This document shows positions 40,954 through 50,272 of a DNA stretch of 64,000 nt, in pieces. Position 1 is the first letter of the stretch. Each line of letters starts with the position of its first letter. The stretch is from Geothrix sp. (lineage in GTDB: Bacteria; Acidobacteriota; Holophagae; Holophagales; Holophagaceae): contig NZ_CP126625.1 of NCBI RefSeq assembly GCF_030219325.1, forward strand, positions 3,398,857 to 3,462,856, in the 5' to 3' direction. Under the pieces are notes generated by a model. The model saw nothing but the letters and a program-made list of their open reading frames with translations. It ran no database searches and was not told the origin of the DNA. A program made the translations under genes and the position numbers.

Positions 40954-42549
40954 ATGAAGATCATCGTGACCGACGAGGTGACCGACGAGGGTCTAGCCCT
41001 GCTTCAGCGGGACCCGCGGGTCACGCTGGACGTCTGCCTCGGCCTGTCCAAGGAGGCCCTGCTGGGCTGCATCGGCGAGTACGATGCCATCATCACCCGC
41101 AGCGGCACCACGGTGGACAAGGCCCTGCTGGACGCGGCCACGAAGCTGAAGATCGTGGCCCGGGCGGGCGTCGGCATCGACAACGTGGATGTGGGCTACG
41201 CCAGCTCCAAGGGCGTCATCGTGGTCAATGCCCCCTTCGGCAACACCAACAGCGCCGCCGAACACACCCTGGCACTGCTGCTGTCCGCCTGCAGGCACAT
41301 CCCCGCCGCCAACGCCAGCCTGAAGGCCGGCGAATGGAAGCGCGCCAAGTTCACGGGCGTCGAGCTCAAGGGCAAGGTGGCCGGCGTCATTGGCCTGGGC
41401 AAGGTGGGCGGGCGTGTGGCCACGCGGCTCAAGGCCTTCGAGTGCGAGGTGCTGGGCTGCGATCCCTACATCGCCGCCAAGCGGGCCCAGGACCTGGGCG
41501 TCCGCCTGGTGGGCCTCGACGAACTCTGCCAAGCCTGCGACATCATCACCGTGCACACGCCCCTGAACGACGAGACCCGCGGCATGATCGGCATCCGCCA
41601 GCTCACCCGCATGAAGCCCGGAGTCATCCTGCTGAACGTGGCGCGCGGCGGCATCCTAGAGGAAGGCCCGCTGCTCGAAGCCCTGAAGACGGGCCAGGTG
41701 GCCCTGGCCGCCGTGGACGTCTGGTCGGAGGAGCCCCCGGCCACGCCCCTCCTCAAGGAGCTCATCGCCCAGGAGCGCCTGGTCGTCACCCCCCACCTCG
41801 GCGCCAACACGCAGGAGGCCCAGGTCAACGTGGCCATCGACGTCTCCCGCGAGATCCTCAACCACCTGGACCGGATCCCCATGGAGAACGCCGTCAACCT
41901 GCCCCGCTTCGACCCGGCCGTCATGGACCAGATGCGCCCCTACTTCAAGCTCATGGCCGTGCTCGGCGAGTTCGGCCTGCAGCTCATGAAGGGCAACCCG
42001 GACCGCATCACCTTCGGCTTCGACGGCGCCATCGCCCAGCACGACTGCTCCCCCCTGACCGTCAGCGGCCTGGCCGCCCTGCTGGACCGGGTGGCGGATC
42101 AGCCCGTGAACATGGTGAACGCCGGGCTCGTGGCCGAGCGCATGGGTCTGGTGGTGGAGGAGCGCAAGTCCACCCGGGGCGGCGCCTTCTCCAACCTGGT
42201 CACCCTCAAGCTGGACGGCCCCGGCGGCTCCCGCGTGGTGTCCGGCACCCTCTTCGAGGGCTCGCCCCGCATCGTGGGCCTGCGGGACTATGCCATGGAC
42301 TTCATGCCCGAACCGCACATGCTCCTGCTGAGCTACCTGGACCGCCCCGGCATGATCGGGAAGATCGGCACCGTGCTGGGCCAGCACGACATCAACATCG
42401 CCTTCATGAACCTGGGCCGCCGGGAGAAGAAGGGCGAGGCCATGGTGGTGCTCTCCGTGGATTCCCCCGTACCGCCGGCGGTGGTCGCGGAGCTCAGCCG
42501 GGTCACCGAGGCCACCTTCGCCCAGGCCCTGCACCTGCCTTCGGCCTAA
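40954..42549 (+). CDS. serA: D-3-phosphoglycerate dehydrogenase
   Basis: 531 residues from ATG 40954 with GGGGGA upstream; the longer frame back to 40876 is not needed. The first enzyme of serine synthesis, long form: NAD-binding GLGKVGGRVA, the catalytic Arg region NVARGGI, the Glu and His of the triad in WSEEPP and TPHLGANTQEAQ, an intervening domain (about 320-450) and a C-terminal ACT domain (DRPGMIGKIGTVLG) that probably binds serine. The stop TAA is immediately followed by MITE-like element 3, which separates it from its two-hairpin module. Confidence 0.93.
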   Translation: MKIIVTDEVTDEGLALLQRDPRVTLDVCLGLSKEALLGCIGEYDAIITRSGTTVDKALLDAATKLKIVARAGVGIDNVDVGYASSKGVIVVNAPFGNTNSAAEHTLALLLSACRHIPAANASLKAGEWKRAKFTGVELKGKVAGVIGLGKVGGRVATRLKAFECEVLGCDPYIAAKRAQDLGVRLVGLDELCQACDIITVHTPLNDETRGMIGIRQLTRMKPGVILLNVARGGILEEGPLLEALKTGQVALAAVDVWSEEPPATPLLKELIAQERLVVTPHLGANTQEAQVNVAIDVSREILNHLDRIPMENAVNLPRFDPAVMDQMRPYFKLMAVLGEFGLQLMKGNPDRITFGFDGAIAQHDCSPLTVSGLAALLDRVADQPVNMVNAGLVAERMGLVVEERKSTRGGAFSNLVTLKLDGPGGSRVVSGTLFEGSPRIVGLRDYAMDFMPEPHMLLLSYLDRPGMIGKIGTVLGQHDINIAFMNLGRREKKGEAMVVLSVDSPVPPAVVAELSRVTEATFAQALHLPSA

Positions 42550-42817
42550 GAGGTCGTAACAAAACCCCACGGCGCCGCGCGAGGGTCGCCGGGCGAGCCA
42601 GGCGAGGAACGCGAGTCAAAGCGTAGCGGGTACTACGCGCGACGAGCGTGACGCGGCATCGCGACGCCCGTCGGCCCTCGCCCGGAGGGAGAAAGCCAGG
42701 TGGGCGCCCCGCGGCGTCAGGGCCCTTGAACGATGTCCCGCATCGCCCTGCGGGCCCTTCCTTGCGGTGCATCCCACCTGGCTTCCTCGCGACATCGTCG
42801 GGTTTTGTTACGACCTC
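42550..42817 (+). mobile_element. MITE-like element 3 (268 bp, inverted-repeat ends, no gene)
   Basis: Ends GAGGTCGTAACAAAACCC and GGGTTTTGTTACGACCTC are exact inverse complements over 18 bases. Shared blocks A (42591-42608, GGGCGAGCCAGGCGAGGA), B (42641-42659, GACGAGCGTGACGCGGCAT) and C (42746-42765) appear in the same order as in elements 1 and 2. Between A and B is the hairpin GCGTAG-CGGGTA-CTACGC (42621-42638). It abuts the serA stop codon on the left; the right flank AAATGCC continues as the start of a two-hairpin module, so the insertion came between the two. Confidence 0.78.
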
Positions 42818-42824
42818 AAATGCC

Positions 42825-42913
42825 GTCCGGAGGGGACCGCCTGCTCGCTGACGCTCGCGAAGTCCCCCCCGGACCCCCCCACCGCGCGGCATGGCAAAGC
42901 CCTGCCGCGCGGT
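42825..42913 (+). repeat. Two-hairpin 3' module D, formerly next to serA
   Basis: Hairpin 1 pairs GTCCGGAGGGGAC (42825-42837) with GTCCCCCCCGGAC (42862-42874), 12 of 13 pairs. Hairpin 2 pairs ACCGCGCGGCA-GGC (42881-42895) with GCC-TGCCGCGCGGT (42899-42913) around AAA. The 5' lead AAATGCC, the loop end CTCGCGAA and the C-rich linker match modules A, B and C. No T-run follows here, so termination would be weaker. Confidence 0.6.
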
Positions 42914-42941
42914 CTGCCATCATGGAGGCTGGGAGGTTTCT

Positions 42942-43592
42942 TTGAAACTCATCGCCTGGGACTTCGACGGCACCCTGGTGGACAGCCGTCCCCTCATCGA
43001 GGCGGGCATGGCCCACGCCCTGGACGCGCTGGGCCAGCCGCGTTCCGTCATGGCCGAGTGGCTGAAGTATGTGGGTCTGCCCGTGGAAGCCGGCATCCGC
43101 CACACCTTCGAGCCCCTGGGGCTGGATGGCCCGACGGTTCTGAAGGCCTACCGCAGCTTCGGCCATGCGGAACACGAGCACATGATGCAGCCCTTCGAGG
43201 GCATCCCCGAGCTGCTGGTGGAGCTGAAGGGCCGCGGCCAGCGCATGGCCGTCGTCACCTCCAAGCGCCGCCTGCCCCTGCTCCGCCAGATGGCCCAGTG
43301 GGATTGGGAGCCCCTCTTCGACCCCATCATCACCCCGGACGAGGTCACCCACGGCAAGCCCCACCCGGAGTCCCTGGAGCAGCTCCAGGCCAGGACCGGC
43401 TTGGCCGCCGAGGACATCCTCATGGTGGGCGATACGCCCTTCGACCTGGACATGGCCCGGGCCGCCGGGGTGCCCAGCCTGGCCGTGGGACATGGATTCT
43501 ACGATCAGGAGGCCCTGGCCGCCTGTGGCCCCCGGGCCTACGCGCCGGACACCGCCGCCCTGAGGGACATCCTCCTCGCCTGGAGCGAATGA
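42942..43592 (+). CDS. HAD superfamily phosphatase (phosphoglycolate phosphatase/PpaX-like)
   Basis: 216 residues from TTG 42942 with GGGAGG five bases upstream; an ATG at 42891 lies inside hairpin 2 of the module and is unlikely. HAD motif I DFDGTLVDS, motif II VVTSKRR, motif III Lys in HGKPHPE and motif IV GDTPFDLDMA are all present, with a helical cap domain. These enzymes hydrolyse phosphoglycolate, pyrophosphate or similar small phosphates; the substrate is not determined. The stop overlaps the moaC start (ATGATG). Confidence 0.88.
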   Translation: MKLIAWDFDGTLVDSRPLIEAGMAHALDALGQPRSVMAEWLKYVGLPVEAGIRHTFEPLGLDGPTVLKAYRSFGHAEHEHMMQPFEGIPELLVELKGRGQRMAVVTSKRRLPLLRQMAQWDWEPLFDPIITPDEVTHGKPHPESLEQLQARTGLAAEDILMVGDTPFDLDMARAAGVPSLAVGHGFYDQEALAACGPRAYAPDTAALRDILLAWSE

Positions 43593-44107
43593 TGGCTGAG
43601 TTGACCCATCTGGACCCCGAAGGCCGGCCGGTGATGGTCGATGTCTCGGCCAAGGCCGTCACCCGCCGCGTGGCCGTGGCGGCGGGCTACCTGGAGCTGG
43701 ATGCCCCGGCGGCGGCGGCCCTGACCCAGGGCGGGGGCCCCAAGGGCGATCCCTGGTCCGTGGCCCGCGTCGGCGCCGTCGGGGGTGTCAAGCGCGCCTC
43801 GGACCTGATCCCCCTGGCCCACCCCCTGGCCATCGAGGCCGTGGCGGTGGCCCACCACTGGGACGCCCCCAACCGGAGGGCCTGGCTCCGGGTACAGGTG
43901 AGCTGCGAGGGACGCACCGGCATCGAGATGGAGGCCCTCGCCGGCGTGACCGTCGGGCTGCTGGTCCTCTACGACATGTTGAAGGCCGTCAGCCACGGCA
44001 TGACCATCGGCCCGGTCCGCCTCCTCCACAAGGCGGGTGGCCGGCGGGGCATCCTCACCATGCCCTGGGAGGAATGCCCCTGGAGCCCCGGCCCCGGCGA
44101 AGGCTAG
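43589..44107 (+). CDS. moaC: Cyclic pyranopterin monophosphate synthase
   Basis: 172 residues from ATG 43589 (a second ATG follows at once). Second step of molybdenum cofactor synthesis, making cyclic pyranopterin monophosphate from the MoaA product. Family marks: GGPKGDPWSVARVGAVGGVK with the RASDLIPLAHPL helix, the catalytic IEMEALAGVTVGLLVLYDM stretch and KAVSHGMTIG. Length is normal. It overlaps the HAD gene, a link that may be chance. No other moa gene is nearby. Confidence 0.9.
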   Translation: MMAELTHLDPEGRPVMVDVSAKAVTRRVAVAAGYLELDAPAAAALTQGGGPKGDPWSVARVGAVGGVKRASDLIPLAHPLAIEAVAVAHHWDAPNRRAWLRVQVSCEGRTGIEMEALAGVTVGLLVLYDMLKAVSHGMTIGPVRLLHKAGGRRGILTMPWEECPWSPGPGEG

Positions 44108-44249
44108 TTGGAAAACATTTGCATGTTCAAGGATCCGGCGCCCCGTTAAGATAGGGGATTAACTGTTCCTCATTGAACGTCACCGGGGTCCTGACCCCTT
44201 CATGGAGGCCTAGCGAAGCAGGCTTTTCCGTTCCAGCCGGGAGTCCCCC
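44108..44249 (+). promoter_or_regulatory. Leader of the LysM/M23 gene, not assigned
   Basis: 142 bases with a TTGGAAAACATTTGCATG stretch, a possible -10 TAAGAT at 44148-44153, a GGGGTC-CT-GACCCC hairpin near 44185-44198 and GCCT...AGGC followed by TTTTCC at about 44208-44228 that could act as an attenuator. The c-di-AMP and c-di-GMP riboswitch cores were looked for because they often precede such genes, and neither fits. Confidence 0.3.
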
Positions 44250-45293
44250 ATGCGTCATGCCGTTTTGACTTTAGTGCTTGCATCTCTTAGCTTAGGTCTG
44301 CAGGCCGCCCCAAAGCGAACCGCCAAGAAGGCCTCCTCCCGACCCGCCGATGGCTCGGTGCACGTGATCAGAAAGGGCGAAACGGCAGCCCAGGTGGCCC
44401 GGGCGAACAGCCTGAGCCTGGATGAGCTTGCGGCGCTGAACCCGGGCAAGTCCCTGTCCAGGCTTGCCATCGGCACCCGCCTGAACATCCGCTCCTCCCG
44501 CAGCCTGGCCCAGGCGACCCCCCGAAGCGAGGATGCGAACGCGGCCCCTCGCCCGCCCCTCTCGGCCCTGCCAGGTGCTCCGGTGGTGGTCTCCACGCCC
44601 ATGCCCCACCTGGAGCGCCTGCTGCCCTACCAGGTCCGCAGCCCCCACCCCGCCGACGGGCCCATCAGCGCGGCCCACCTCGATTCCCACCAGGCCCCCA
44701 GCACCACGGCCCAGCTCCTGGCCCGCATGCAGCCGGTGATGCCCCCGGTCACCGAGGCGGAACTCAAGGCCCTCCTTCCCACCTATGCCCCGGCGGATCC
44801 GGACCGGTTGGACCTGCTGTGGCCCGTGGAGACCCGGACCATCAGCTCGGCCTGGGGTCCCCGCATGCGGACCAAGACCGTCCGCGTGAAGGACCAGCGG
44901 AAGAAGCGCGTGCGCTACAAGGGCCGCCACCGGGGCGTCGACCTGACCGCCCCCATCGGCACCGCCGTCTTCGCGGCCCTGGACGGGCAGGTCGTACTCT
45001 CCGGAAAGCACAAGCAGTACGGCAACTATGTCGTGATCGAGCATGGCAACGGCGTGGCCACCCTCTACGCCCACCACCGGCTGAACCTCGTACAGGCCGG
45101 CGAAATCGTGCGCCGCGGCCAGAAGATCGCCGAGGTCGGCCGTACCGGCAATTCCACGGGCCCCCACCTGCACTTCGAGCTCAAGATCGACGGCGTGCAC
45201 CGGAATCCCCTGCCGGTCCTGAACGATGAAGAGGAGATCCCCGCGGAACTGGCCGCCCAGAACGCGCTGCTCGGGACGAATCCGCACCACTGA
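44250..45293 (+). CDS. LysM and M23 peptidase, secreted cell-wall hydrolase
   Basis: 347 residues. A signal peptide (MRHAVLTLVLASLSLGLQAA) is followed by a LysM domain (about 37-82, HVIRKGETAAQVARANSLS), a Pro-rich linker and a C-terminal M23 domain (about 190-320) with the full zinc set: HRGVDLTAP, and HLHFELK at the end, plus EHGNGVATLYAHH. It should cut peptide cross-bridges in peptidoglycan, tethered by LysM. The start ATG has GGGAG nearby. It stands alone between moaC and a lipoprotein gene, with a 142-base leader. Confidence 0.9.
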   Translation: MRHAVLTLVLASLSLGLQAAPKRTAKKASSRPADGSVHVIRKGETAAQVARANSLSLDELAALNPGKSLSRLAIGTRLNIRSSRSLAQATPRSEDANAAPRPPLSALPGAPVVVSTPMPHLERLLPYQVRSPHPADGPISAAHLDSHQAPSTTAQLLARMQPVMPPVTEAELKALLPTYAPADPDRLDLLWPVETRTISSAWGPRMRTKTVRVKDQRKKRVRYKGRHRGVDLTAPIGTAVFAALDGQVVLSGKHKQYGNYVVIEHGNGVATLYAHHRLNLVQAGEIVRRGQKIAEVGRTGNSTGPHLHFELKIDGVHRNPLPVLNDEEEIPAELAAQNALLGTNPHH

Positions 45294-45402
45294 ACTTCCC
45301 CGCCCTCCGCGGCACAGGATGAGAGCACGCCTTCCGATCCTCGCGCGGGATCAACCCAGGAGGCCGTGGTAGACTGGGTCCTTTCGCCGTTTCGAGGTGG
45401 TC

Positions 45403-47340
45403 ATGCCTTTGTCCCGAGCTTTCCTCCAGACCTTGGGGGCCATCGTGCTTCTGGCCATGGCCCTGGCCTGCAAAGGGAAGAGCAAGGGCAGTAGTAGCAC
45501 AACGGTCACTCCAAGCGTCTCCATCAGCGGCACCGTGACCTACAAAAGGGTTCCCTTGGCCAGGGATGCCAATGGGGTGCCCACGGGGCTGAAAGATGCC
45601 GCCATCCCGGCCAACCTGACGAGCCTTCCGGCTCGGGGAGTGGTGATACGGGCCTATCAGCAGCTGGAGCAGACCAAGCCTGATGGGACCAAGATCCTGG
45701 TCTGGACCATTGCCCGGTCCGGCGTCACGGACGCACTGGGCGCCTACGTTCTGTCGGTTCCCAAGGATCGGCCCACCATGGTCGAGGTCATCAGTTCCTT
45801 CACTGGGGGCAATTCCTCGCAGATCAACCTGGTCGCCGAACCGGGCGGGATCAACAGCACCACGGGCGCGCTTGATCGGCTTCGCTATGCACTTCGGAAG
45901 GCTGCGGATGGAACCTCCCCTGCAGGCAATAACGCACCCAGTTGGACCGTCACGGCCGATGCCGTAGTTGATTTTTCCGTCGGTCTGAATGATGTCTGGT
46001 GGCTCGTCGATCCTGCCTTTAACCTCGCCAGCAGTGAAGCACCCCTGACGAATCAGGCCGTGCTCGAAACCAGCATCTCGGGTCGGACGACTGGCCTTGG
46101 AAGTGGCAGCAGGGTATTGGGCATCGGGGATACGATCGCCACCTTCGTGACCGCATACGGCGCGGCCACCCCCGGGACCACCCTCGACCTTCACTACTGG
46201 CCCGGCCACTCTGAGCCTCGCGGTTCCTACATCGAATATGATCGATCCCTCTTTCCGCAGGCTTACGACACGTCCACCGGCAATTTCCACTATTTCGGTT
46301 CCATCCGCGGCGCAGACGTCAACGATGACGCGTGGGATGAAGGGGTGATTCTCCCCATGCTCGGGAGGAACTTCCTGTATGGCACCAACCTCGGCCGAAC
46401 CTTCTCGATCCCATTCAACCCATTGCTGCCTGCAAGCTCGGCGCAAGCGGATCTGATTCCTGATATGGCCCGCATCGAAGGGCTGGCCGACGCCATGGCC
46501 GCCAATCTCCTGAAGTCCCCGTACCTCGCCGACACTCAGGGCACCGGCTTGGCCGCTCCTGTCCTGGATATCCGTGACATCTCAGGGCTCCCGCCCAGCC
46601 AGTTGACTCCGTATTCCGCTCCGGCCATCCGGGCCTTTGCCTGGGAGATCATCCTGAAGGCGAACAGCCTGCCCTCCCCTGGCACCAGCGCGGATTGGGC
46701 CACAATCAACCCCTTGGTAATCCCCAGGTTCTTCCGCGCTCCCGTGAGCCCGACCAAGGCCGCGACCGATACAACGGCTGCCCGCGACCTGGAACCCCTC
46801 AGCATCTACAACCAGTTCGATCGGCTCAAAGAGGTCAAGTCCGCCTCGGACCCGGTAGACCTGTCCGCCATATTCACTGACGCGGCGCTGACGACCCTCG
46901 CGGCGCCCTTCGGAATCACCTGGCCCCGGCCTACCACGGCGCCCTATGCCGCCTTCGTTTCGGACTGGGGCACTGATCCGACCACGGCCTTCCCCCCTGT
47001 GACGCTCAGCATGGCCAAGGCGATCCAGGTGAACGGGTCCTATCCGAACCTCTCACAGGGGGAAATCTTCTACACCGGTTTCAGCCTGAACGCCGACAAG
47101 CGATGCACACTCGCCGCCACCATCTCGCCGGCCCTCGGGGCGGGTGCCAAAATCGAAGTGGACATGCCCGGGACGCTGCGCACCTTCTCCTTCACTGGCT
47201 CCGGTGGTTCCACCGAAGTCATCGTCATTCCTGTCGCCAACACTGCTCCCTACTACCACCCCCTGCGCCTCCGGCTGAAGAGCCCCGCGACCCTCCAGCC
47301 CGATGTCGTCGTGACGCTGGCACTCGTCCCCGCGCCGTAA
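45403..47340 (+). CDS. Large lipoprotein of unknown function
   Basis: 645 residues from ATG 45403 (GAGG five bases upstream; a GTG at 45397 is less well placed). A lipobox LLAMALAC predicts lipidation of Cys near residue 23, followed by a Ser/Thr-rich spacer (KGKSKGSSSTTVTPS). The rest is beta-rich with a carboxypeptidase-like repeat start (VSISGTVTYKRVPLARD) and later a lipid-binding-like end (FTGSGGSTEVIVIPV). I do not recognise it. Third codon positions hold more A and T than neighbours (gat, cct, aat), which may mean later arrival or low expression. It precedes punA by 22 bases. Confidence 0.65.
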   Translation: MPLSRAFLQTLGAIVLLAMALACKGKSKGSSSTTVTPSVSISGTVTYKRVPLARDANGVPTGLKDAAIPANLTSLPARGVVIRAYQQLEQTKPDGTKILVWTIARSGVTDALGAYVLSVPKDRPTMVEVISSFTGGNSSQINLVAEPGGINSTTGALDRLRYALRKAADGTSPAGNNAPSWTVTADAVVDFSVGLNDVWWLVDPAFNLASSEAPLTNQAVLETSISGRTTGLGSGSRVLGIGDTIATFVTAYGAATPGTTLDLHYWPGHSEPRGSYIEYDRSLFPQAYDTSTGNFHYFGSIRGADVNDDAWDEGVILPMLGRNFLYGTNLGRTFSIPFNPLLPASSAQADLIPDMARIEGLADAMAANLLKSPYLADTQGTGLAAPVLDIRDISGLPPSQLTPYSAPAIRAFAWEIILKANSLPSPGTSADWATINPLVIPRFFRAPVSPTKAATDTTAARDLEPLSIYNQFDRLKEVKSASDPVDLSAIFTDAALTTLAAPFGITWPRPTTAPYAAFVSDWGTDPTTAFPPVTLSMAKAIQVNGSYPNLSQGEIFYTGFSLNADKRCTLAATISPALGAGAKIEVDMPGTLRTFSFTGSGGSTEVIVIPVANTAPYYHPLRLRLKSPATLQPDVVVTLALVPAP

Positions 47341-47362
47341 TCGCTGCTTGAGAGTTTGTGGA

Positions 47363-48178
47363 ATGACCTACTCCGATGCATTGACCGCCCTGAAGGCGAA
47401 GGCGCCCTTCGTCCCCGAGCTGGTGATGGTGCTCGGGTCCGGGCTGGGAGCCCTGGCCGATAGCCCTGAGGCGAAGGCTGGCCTCGCCATCCCCTTCACC
47501 GACCTCCCTGGATTCCCCGCACCCACCGTCGCAGGGCATGGCGGCAAGCTGGTCTTCTGCGAGTTCGAAGGCCGCAAGGTGGCCCTCCAGGCTGGTCGGT
47601 TCCACTTCTACGAGGGGCATCCGATGTCCCTGGTGGTGGCGCCCATGCGCCTCTACGGGCGTCTCGGAGCCCAGGCCGTGCTCCTGACCAATGCCGCCGG
47701 TGCCTTGAATCCAGCCTTTGGCGTGGGCGACCTCATGGCCCTGACCGACCACATCAACCTATTCGGGACCAACCCGCTCATCGGACCAAACGTGGAGCCG
47801 GGCCCGCGATTCCCCGACATGACCGCCGTCTATGATCCCGCCTTCCGTCAGCACCTGCAGGCCTGCTCCCGGCAGCTGGGCCAGACCCTGCGGGAAGGCG
47901 TCTACCTGGGACTCACCGGTCCCAGCTATGAAACCCCTGCCGAGATCCGCGCCTTCCGCACGATGGGTGCCGATGCCGTGGGCATGAGCACGGTCCCGGA
48001 AGCCATCGTCGCCCGGCACGAGGGCATGCGGGTGGCCGGGATCTCCTGCCTCTGCAACATGGCCGCGGGCATCCTCCCCCAGGCCCTCACCCACCAGGAA
48101 GTCCTGGAGGCAGGCGCCGCCGCCGCCGGCCGCTTCGAATCCCTGATCCGTGCCTTCGTGCGGGAGCTGCCGCAGTAG
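47363..48178 (+). CDS. punA: Purine nucleoside phosphorylase
   Basis: 271 residues from ATG 47363; a TTG at 47348 would add five residues. Trimeric PNP (family 2): phosphate and sugar-binding VLGSGLGALAD, the substrate region TNAAGALNPAFGVGDLMALTDHINL, and GPSYETPAEIRAFRTMGADAVGMSTVPE with the catalytic residues around it. It cleaves inosine and guanosine to base and ribose-1-phosphate for salvage. The gene ends before module B, which belongs to the convergent acs. Confidence 0.93.
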   Translation: MTYSDALTALKAKAPFVPELVMVLGSGLGALADSPEAKAGLAIPFTDLPGFPAPTVAGHGGKLVFCEFEGRKVALQAGRFHFYEGHPMSLVVAPMRLYGRLGAQAVLLTNAAGALNPAFGVGDLMALTDHINLFGTNPLIGPNVEPGPRFPDMTAVYDPAFRQHLQACSRQLGQTLREGVYLGLTGPSYETPAEIRAFRTMGADAVGMSTVPEAIVARHEGMRVAGISCLCNMAAGILPQALTHQEVLEAGAAAAGRFESLIRAFVRELPQ

Positions 48179-48240
48179 GAATCCGGAGCAGCAGAAGCAT
48201 CCGCGTAAATTGGGAAGGTGCCGCGGCGATCGTCCCGGTG

Positions 48241-48314
48241 AAAAGCAGAAGCCCGGCTTCGCCGGGCTTCTGCGCGGGGGTCCGGGGGTGTGCGCGCAGC
48301 GCGGAACCCCCGGA
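48241..48314 (-). terminator. Two-hairpin 3' module B, downstream of acs
   Basis: On the minus strand after the acs stop: hairpin 1 (48281-48314) pairs TCCGGGGGTT with the complement around GCGCTGCGCGCACA; a CCCCCGC linker; then hairpin 2 (48245-48273) with a 13-pair stem, loop GAA, and TTTT (48241-48244 complement). The parts match module A and C closely. It would also act as a barrier for reading from punA. Confidence 0.8.
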
Positions 48315-48319
48315 TGACA

Positions 48320-50272
48320 TCAGGCGTTGTGCCGCTGGTGGTCGTCGATGAGGCGGCTGACCACGTCCGGCTCGGCCAGCGTGGAGAGGTCACCCAGGCC
48401 GTCGTATTCGGATGAGGCGATCTTGCGCAGGATCCGCCGCATGATCTTGCCGCTGCGGGTCTTGGGCAGACCCGAGGCGATGTGGATGACGTCGGGAGCC
48501 GCGAAGGCGCCGATGACCTGGCGGACCTGCTCCTTCAGCGCCCCGATGAGCTGCTGGTTGTCGCTTTCGCTGAAGCCACCATTCAGCAGGACGTAGCAGT
48601 AGATGCCCTGCCCCTTGATGGGATGCGGGTAGCCCACCACGGCGGCCTCGGCCACGGCCTCGTGGGCCACCAGGGCGCTTTCCACTTCGGCCGTGCCCAG
48701 GCGATGGCCGCTGACGTTGATCACGTCGTCGATGCGGCCCGTGATCCAGTAGTAGCCGTCCTCGTCCCGCCGGGCGCCGTCACCCGTGAAGTAGTAGCCC
48801 GGGTACTGGGTGAAATAGGTCTCCCGGAAACGCTTGTGGTCTCCGAACACGGTGCGCGCCTGACCGGGCCAGGGGGCGCCCAGGCACAGGGCCCCTTCCA
48901 CGCTGTTGCCCTCGATGGGAACGCCGGTGGCGGGATCCACGATGACGGGCTTCACGCCGAAGAAGGGCAGGGTCGCAGAGCCGGGCTTGGTGGGCGTGAC
49001 ACCGGGGAGCGGCGTGATGAGGATGCCGCCGGTTTCCGTCTGCCACCAGGTATCGACCACGGTGCAGTTGCCGCCGCCCACCACGTCGTGGTACCAGCGC
49101 CAGACCTCGGGGTTGATGGGCTCGCCCACGGTGCCGAGCACCCGGAGGGATTTCCGGCTGTACTTGCCGATCCATTCATCTCCCGCCGCGGCCAGGGCCC
49201 GCAGGGCCGTCGGTGCGGTGTAGAAGATGGTCACGCCAAGGTCGTCGATGATCTGCCAGTAGCGGCCGGCATCGGGATAGAGCGGCGTGGACTCGAAGAT
49301 CACGGAAGTGGCACCATTGGCCAGGGGACCATAGACGATGTAGCTGTGGCCCGTCACCCAGCCGATGTCCGCCGCGCAGAAGTAGATGTCCTCCGGATGG
49401 TAGTCGAACACGTACTTGTGGGTGAAGGCCGCGTAGGTGAGGTAGCCGCCCGTGGTGTGCAGCAGACCCTTGGGTTTTCCCGTGCTGCCCGAGGTGTAGA
49501 GGATGAAGAGCGGGTCCTCCGCGCCCATCCACTCGTTGGTGCAGGTGGAGCGCTGCTTGGCGGTCTCCTCGTCCAGCCAGAGGTCGCGGCCGGGCTGCAT
49601 GGGGACATCCCCGTCCGTGCGGCGGGCCACCAGGACGCACTCCACCAGGGACATGCCCTCGATGGCGCGGTCCACCGTGCGCTTCAGGGGCACCCGCTTG
49701 CCGCCGCGGAGTCCTTCATTGGCCGTCACCACCACCTTGCACCTGGCGTCCACGATGCGGTCGCGCAGCGACTCCGCGGAGAACCCGCCGAACACCACCG
49801 AGTGGACGGCGCCGATGCGGGCGCAGGCCAGCATGGTGTAGACCAGCTCCGGAATCATGGTCAGGTAGATGCAGACCCGATCGCCCTTCTTGACGCCGTT
49901 GTGCAGCAGCACGTTGGCCACGCGGGCCACGTTGTGCTTGAGATCCCGGTAGGTGATGTGGGTGTACTGGCCCGGCTCGTCCTGGGCCCAGATGAGGGCG
50001 GTCTTGTCGCCCAGGGCCGGCAGGTGGCGGTCCACGCAGTTGAAGCAGGCGTTGATGCGGCCTCCCGAGTACCACGAGAAATCCACTTCCTTGTAGTCGG
50101 CGTCGAACACCGACTGCCAGGGATGGAACCAGGTGAGTGCCTTGGCCTGCTCGCCCCAGAACCATTCCGGGTTGTCCAACGACAGGCGGTACAGCCGCTG
50201 GTACTCCTCCATCGTCTTGATGTGGGCCCGCTCCCGGATGTGCGGCTTCACAGGGAAGAGATCTTGGGACAT
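48320..50272 (-). CDS. acs: Acetyl-CoA synthetase (AMP-forming)
   Basis: 650 residues, usual for Acs. It activates acetate to acetyl-CoA through acetyl-AMP. Visible: ATP-binding [19 protein letters not shown], the A5 block [20 protein letters not shown], and the regulatory and catalytic Lys in [11 protein letters not shown], a known acetylation site. GGAG lies seven bases before the ATG. An MHS-type carrier gene lies upstream on the same strand, 300 bases away, so the pair may import and activate acetate or another short acid. Confidence 0.93.
   Translation of the reverse strand: MSQDLFPVKPHIRERAHIKTMEEYQRLYRLSLDNPEWFWGEQAKALTWFHPWQSVFDADYKEVDFSWYSGGRINACFNCVDRHLPALGDKTALIWAQDEPGQYTHITYRDLKHNVARVANVLLHNGVKKGDRVCIYLTMIPELVYTMLACARIGAVHSVVFGGFSAESLRDRIVDARCKVVVTANEGLRGGKRVPLKRTVDRAIEGMSLVECVLVARRTDGDVPMQPGRDLWLDEETAKQRSTCTNEWMGAEDPLFILYTSGSTGKPKGLLHTTGGYLTYAAFTHKYVFDYHPEDIYFCAADIGWVTGHSYIVYGPLANGATSVIFESTPLYPDAGRYWQIIDDLGVTIFYTAPTALRALAAAGDEWIGKYSRKSLRVLGTVGEPINPEVWRWYHDVVGGGNCTVVDTWWQTETGGILITPLPGVTPTKPGSATLPFFGVKPVIVDPATGVPIEGNSVEGALCLGAPWPGQARTVFGDHKRFRETYFTQYPGYYFTGDGARRDEDGYYWITGRIDDVINVSGHRLGTAEVESALVAHEAVAEAAVVGYPHPIKGQGIYCYVLLNGGFSESDNQQLIGALKEQVRQVIGAFAAPDVIHIASGLPKTRSGKIMRRILRKIASSEYDGLGDLSTLAEPDVVSRLIDDHQRHNA

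Noticed and set aside
42550-42817. IscB-linked HEARO/omega RNA as an explanation for the inverted-repeat elements
   Set aside because: No IscB or other nuclease gene is near, and clear inverted-repeat ends with a TGA duplication in one copy fit a MITE-like element better.
44108-44249. c-di-AMP or c-di-GMP riboswitch before the LysM/M23 gene
   Set aside because: Conserved core words of these riboswitches are absent, so it is left as an unassigned leader.
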